Below are positions 63,734 to 64,000 of a DNA stretch of 64,000 nucleotides, piece by piece. The notes below the pieces were generated by a model, which saw only the letters and a program-made list of their open reading frames with translations, was not told where the DNA came from and ran no database searches. The position numbers and the translations under genes were made by a program. How positions within the stretch are numbered: the stretch's first letter is position 1; every line of letters begins with the position of its first letter. Source of the stretch: Larus michahellis (lineage: Eukaryota; Chordata; Aves; Charadriiformes; Laridae); NCBI RefSeq assembly GCF_964199755.1, contig NC_133910.1, positions 7,896,501 through 7,960,500 on the forward strand, given 5' to 3'.

Positions 63734-63784
63734 ATTTTAGTTGCACATTTCCTGGGCAACAGTTTTGCAAATGTAATTCTGCAG
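63734..63784 (+). ncRNA. Candidate 51-bp exon
   Basis: Acceptor CTTATTTCACAG and donor CTGCAG followed by GTAGGC enclose 51 bp with one open frame, ILVAHFLGNSFANVILQ, phase 0 at both ends. It could belong to a transcript that continues past the window. The peptide is not recognised, and a frame this short is open by chance about as often as not. Confidence 0.25.
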
Positions 63785-64000
63785 GTAGGCTTTGGGGGGC
63801 CGAGGGCGGGGGGTGCAGCTGGGACGGCGCTGGCAGAACACATGCTAGCGAAGGCACACGAAAGACGCTTCTCCCTGCGCCTTGTGGGTTTGGTGTTGTT
63901 TTGTTTTCCCTCTTCAAATGAAGAGTCAGAAAACATCTGAGACCAATACCGGGAGAGAGTGGGAGGTAAGGGAGACTTTAAAGTCCTGGTCAAGTTAGTG

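Overview
The window looks like a stretch of bird genomic DNA. The evidence is vertebrate split-gene structure, a conserved vertebrate gene pair (PTPA followed by IER5L, as on human 9q34.11), a large CpG island with long G and C homopolymers of the kind seen on avian GC-rich chromosomes, and one retroviral solo LTR of a type I recognise from bird genomes. I cannot name the species. Only two protein-coding genes are supported, and most of the open reading frames here are chance products of GC-rich sequence.

Left part (1-14.6 kb, + strand): the last four coding exons of PTPA, the phosphotyrosyl phosphatase activator of PP2A, joined by canonical GT-AG introns with matching phases. They are followed by a probable 2.7 kb 3' UTR ending near an ATTAAA signal at 14586-14591, with optional AATAAA signals at 15.6-15.8 kb. 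The introns hold a perfect CTCF-type motif and a promoter- or enhancer-like patch near 4 kb.

Middle (14.6-25.8 kb): intergenic DNA with a 520-bp solo LTR on the minus strand flanked by a 5-bp target duplication, a small isolated CpG island at 19.9-20.1 kb, several candidate conserved noncoding elements, and extreme poly-G and poly-C tracts.

25.8-29.1 kb (minus strand): the intronless immediate-early gene IER5L. It has a 323-residue reading frame, two upstream ORFs, a textbook promoter (two inverted CCAAT boxes, GC box, TATA box, initiator) and two alternative poly(A) signals, all inside a CpG island. A divergent spliced noncoding transcript may leave the same island on the + strand.

Right part (29-64 kb): a gene desert with no recognisable protein-coding gene. 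Its best signals are a CpG-rich palindrome with two inverted ZNF143/THAP11-type sites at 36.22-36.28 kb (a likely promoter of an unannotated transcript), isolated candidate exons near 60 kb and 63.7 kb, an old foldback repeat at 52.2 kb, and scattered enhancer-like motif groups.

PTPA and the IER family both act on PP2A, so the two neighbours touch the same phosphatase. Shared regulation is inference only.
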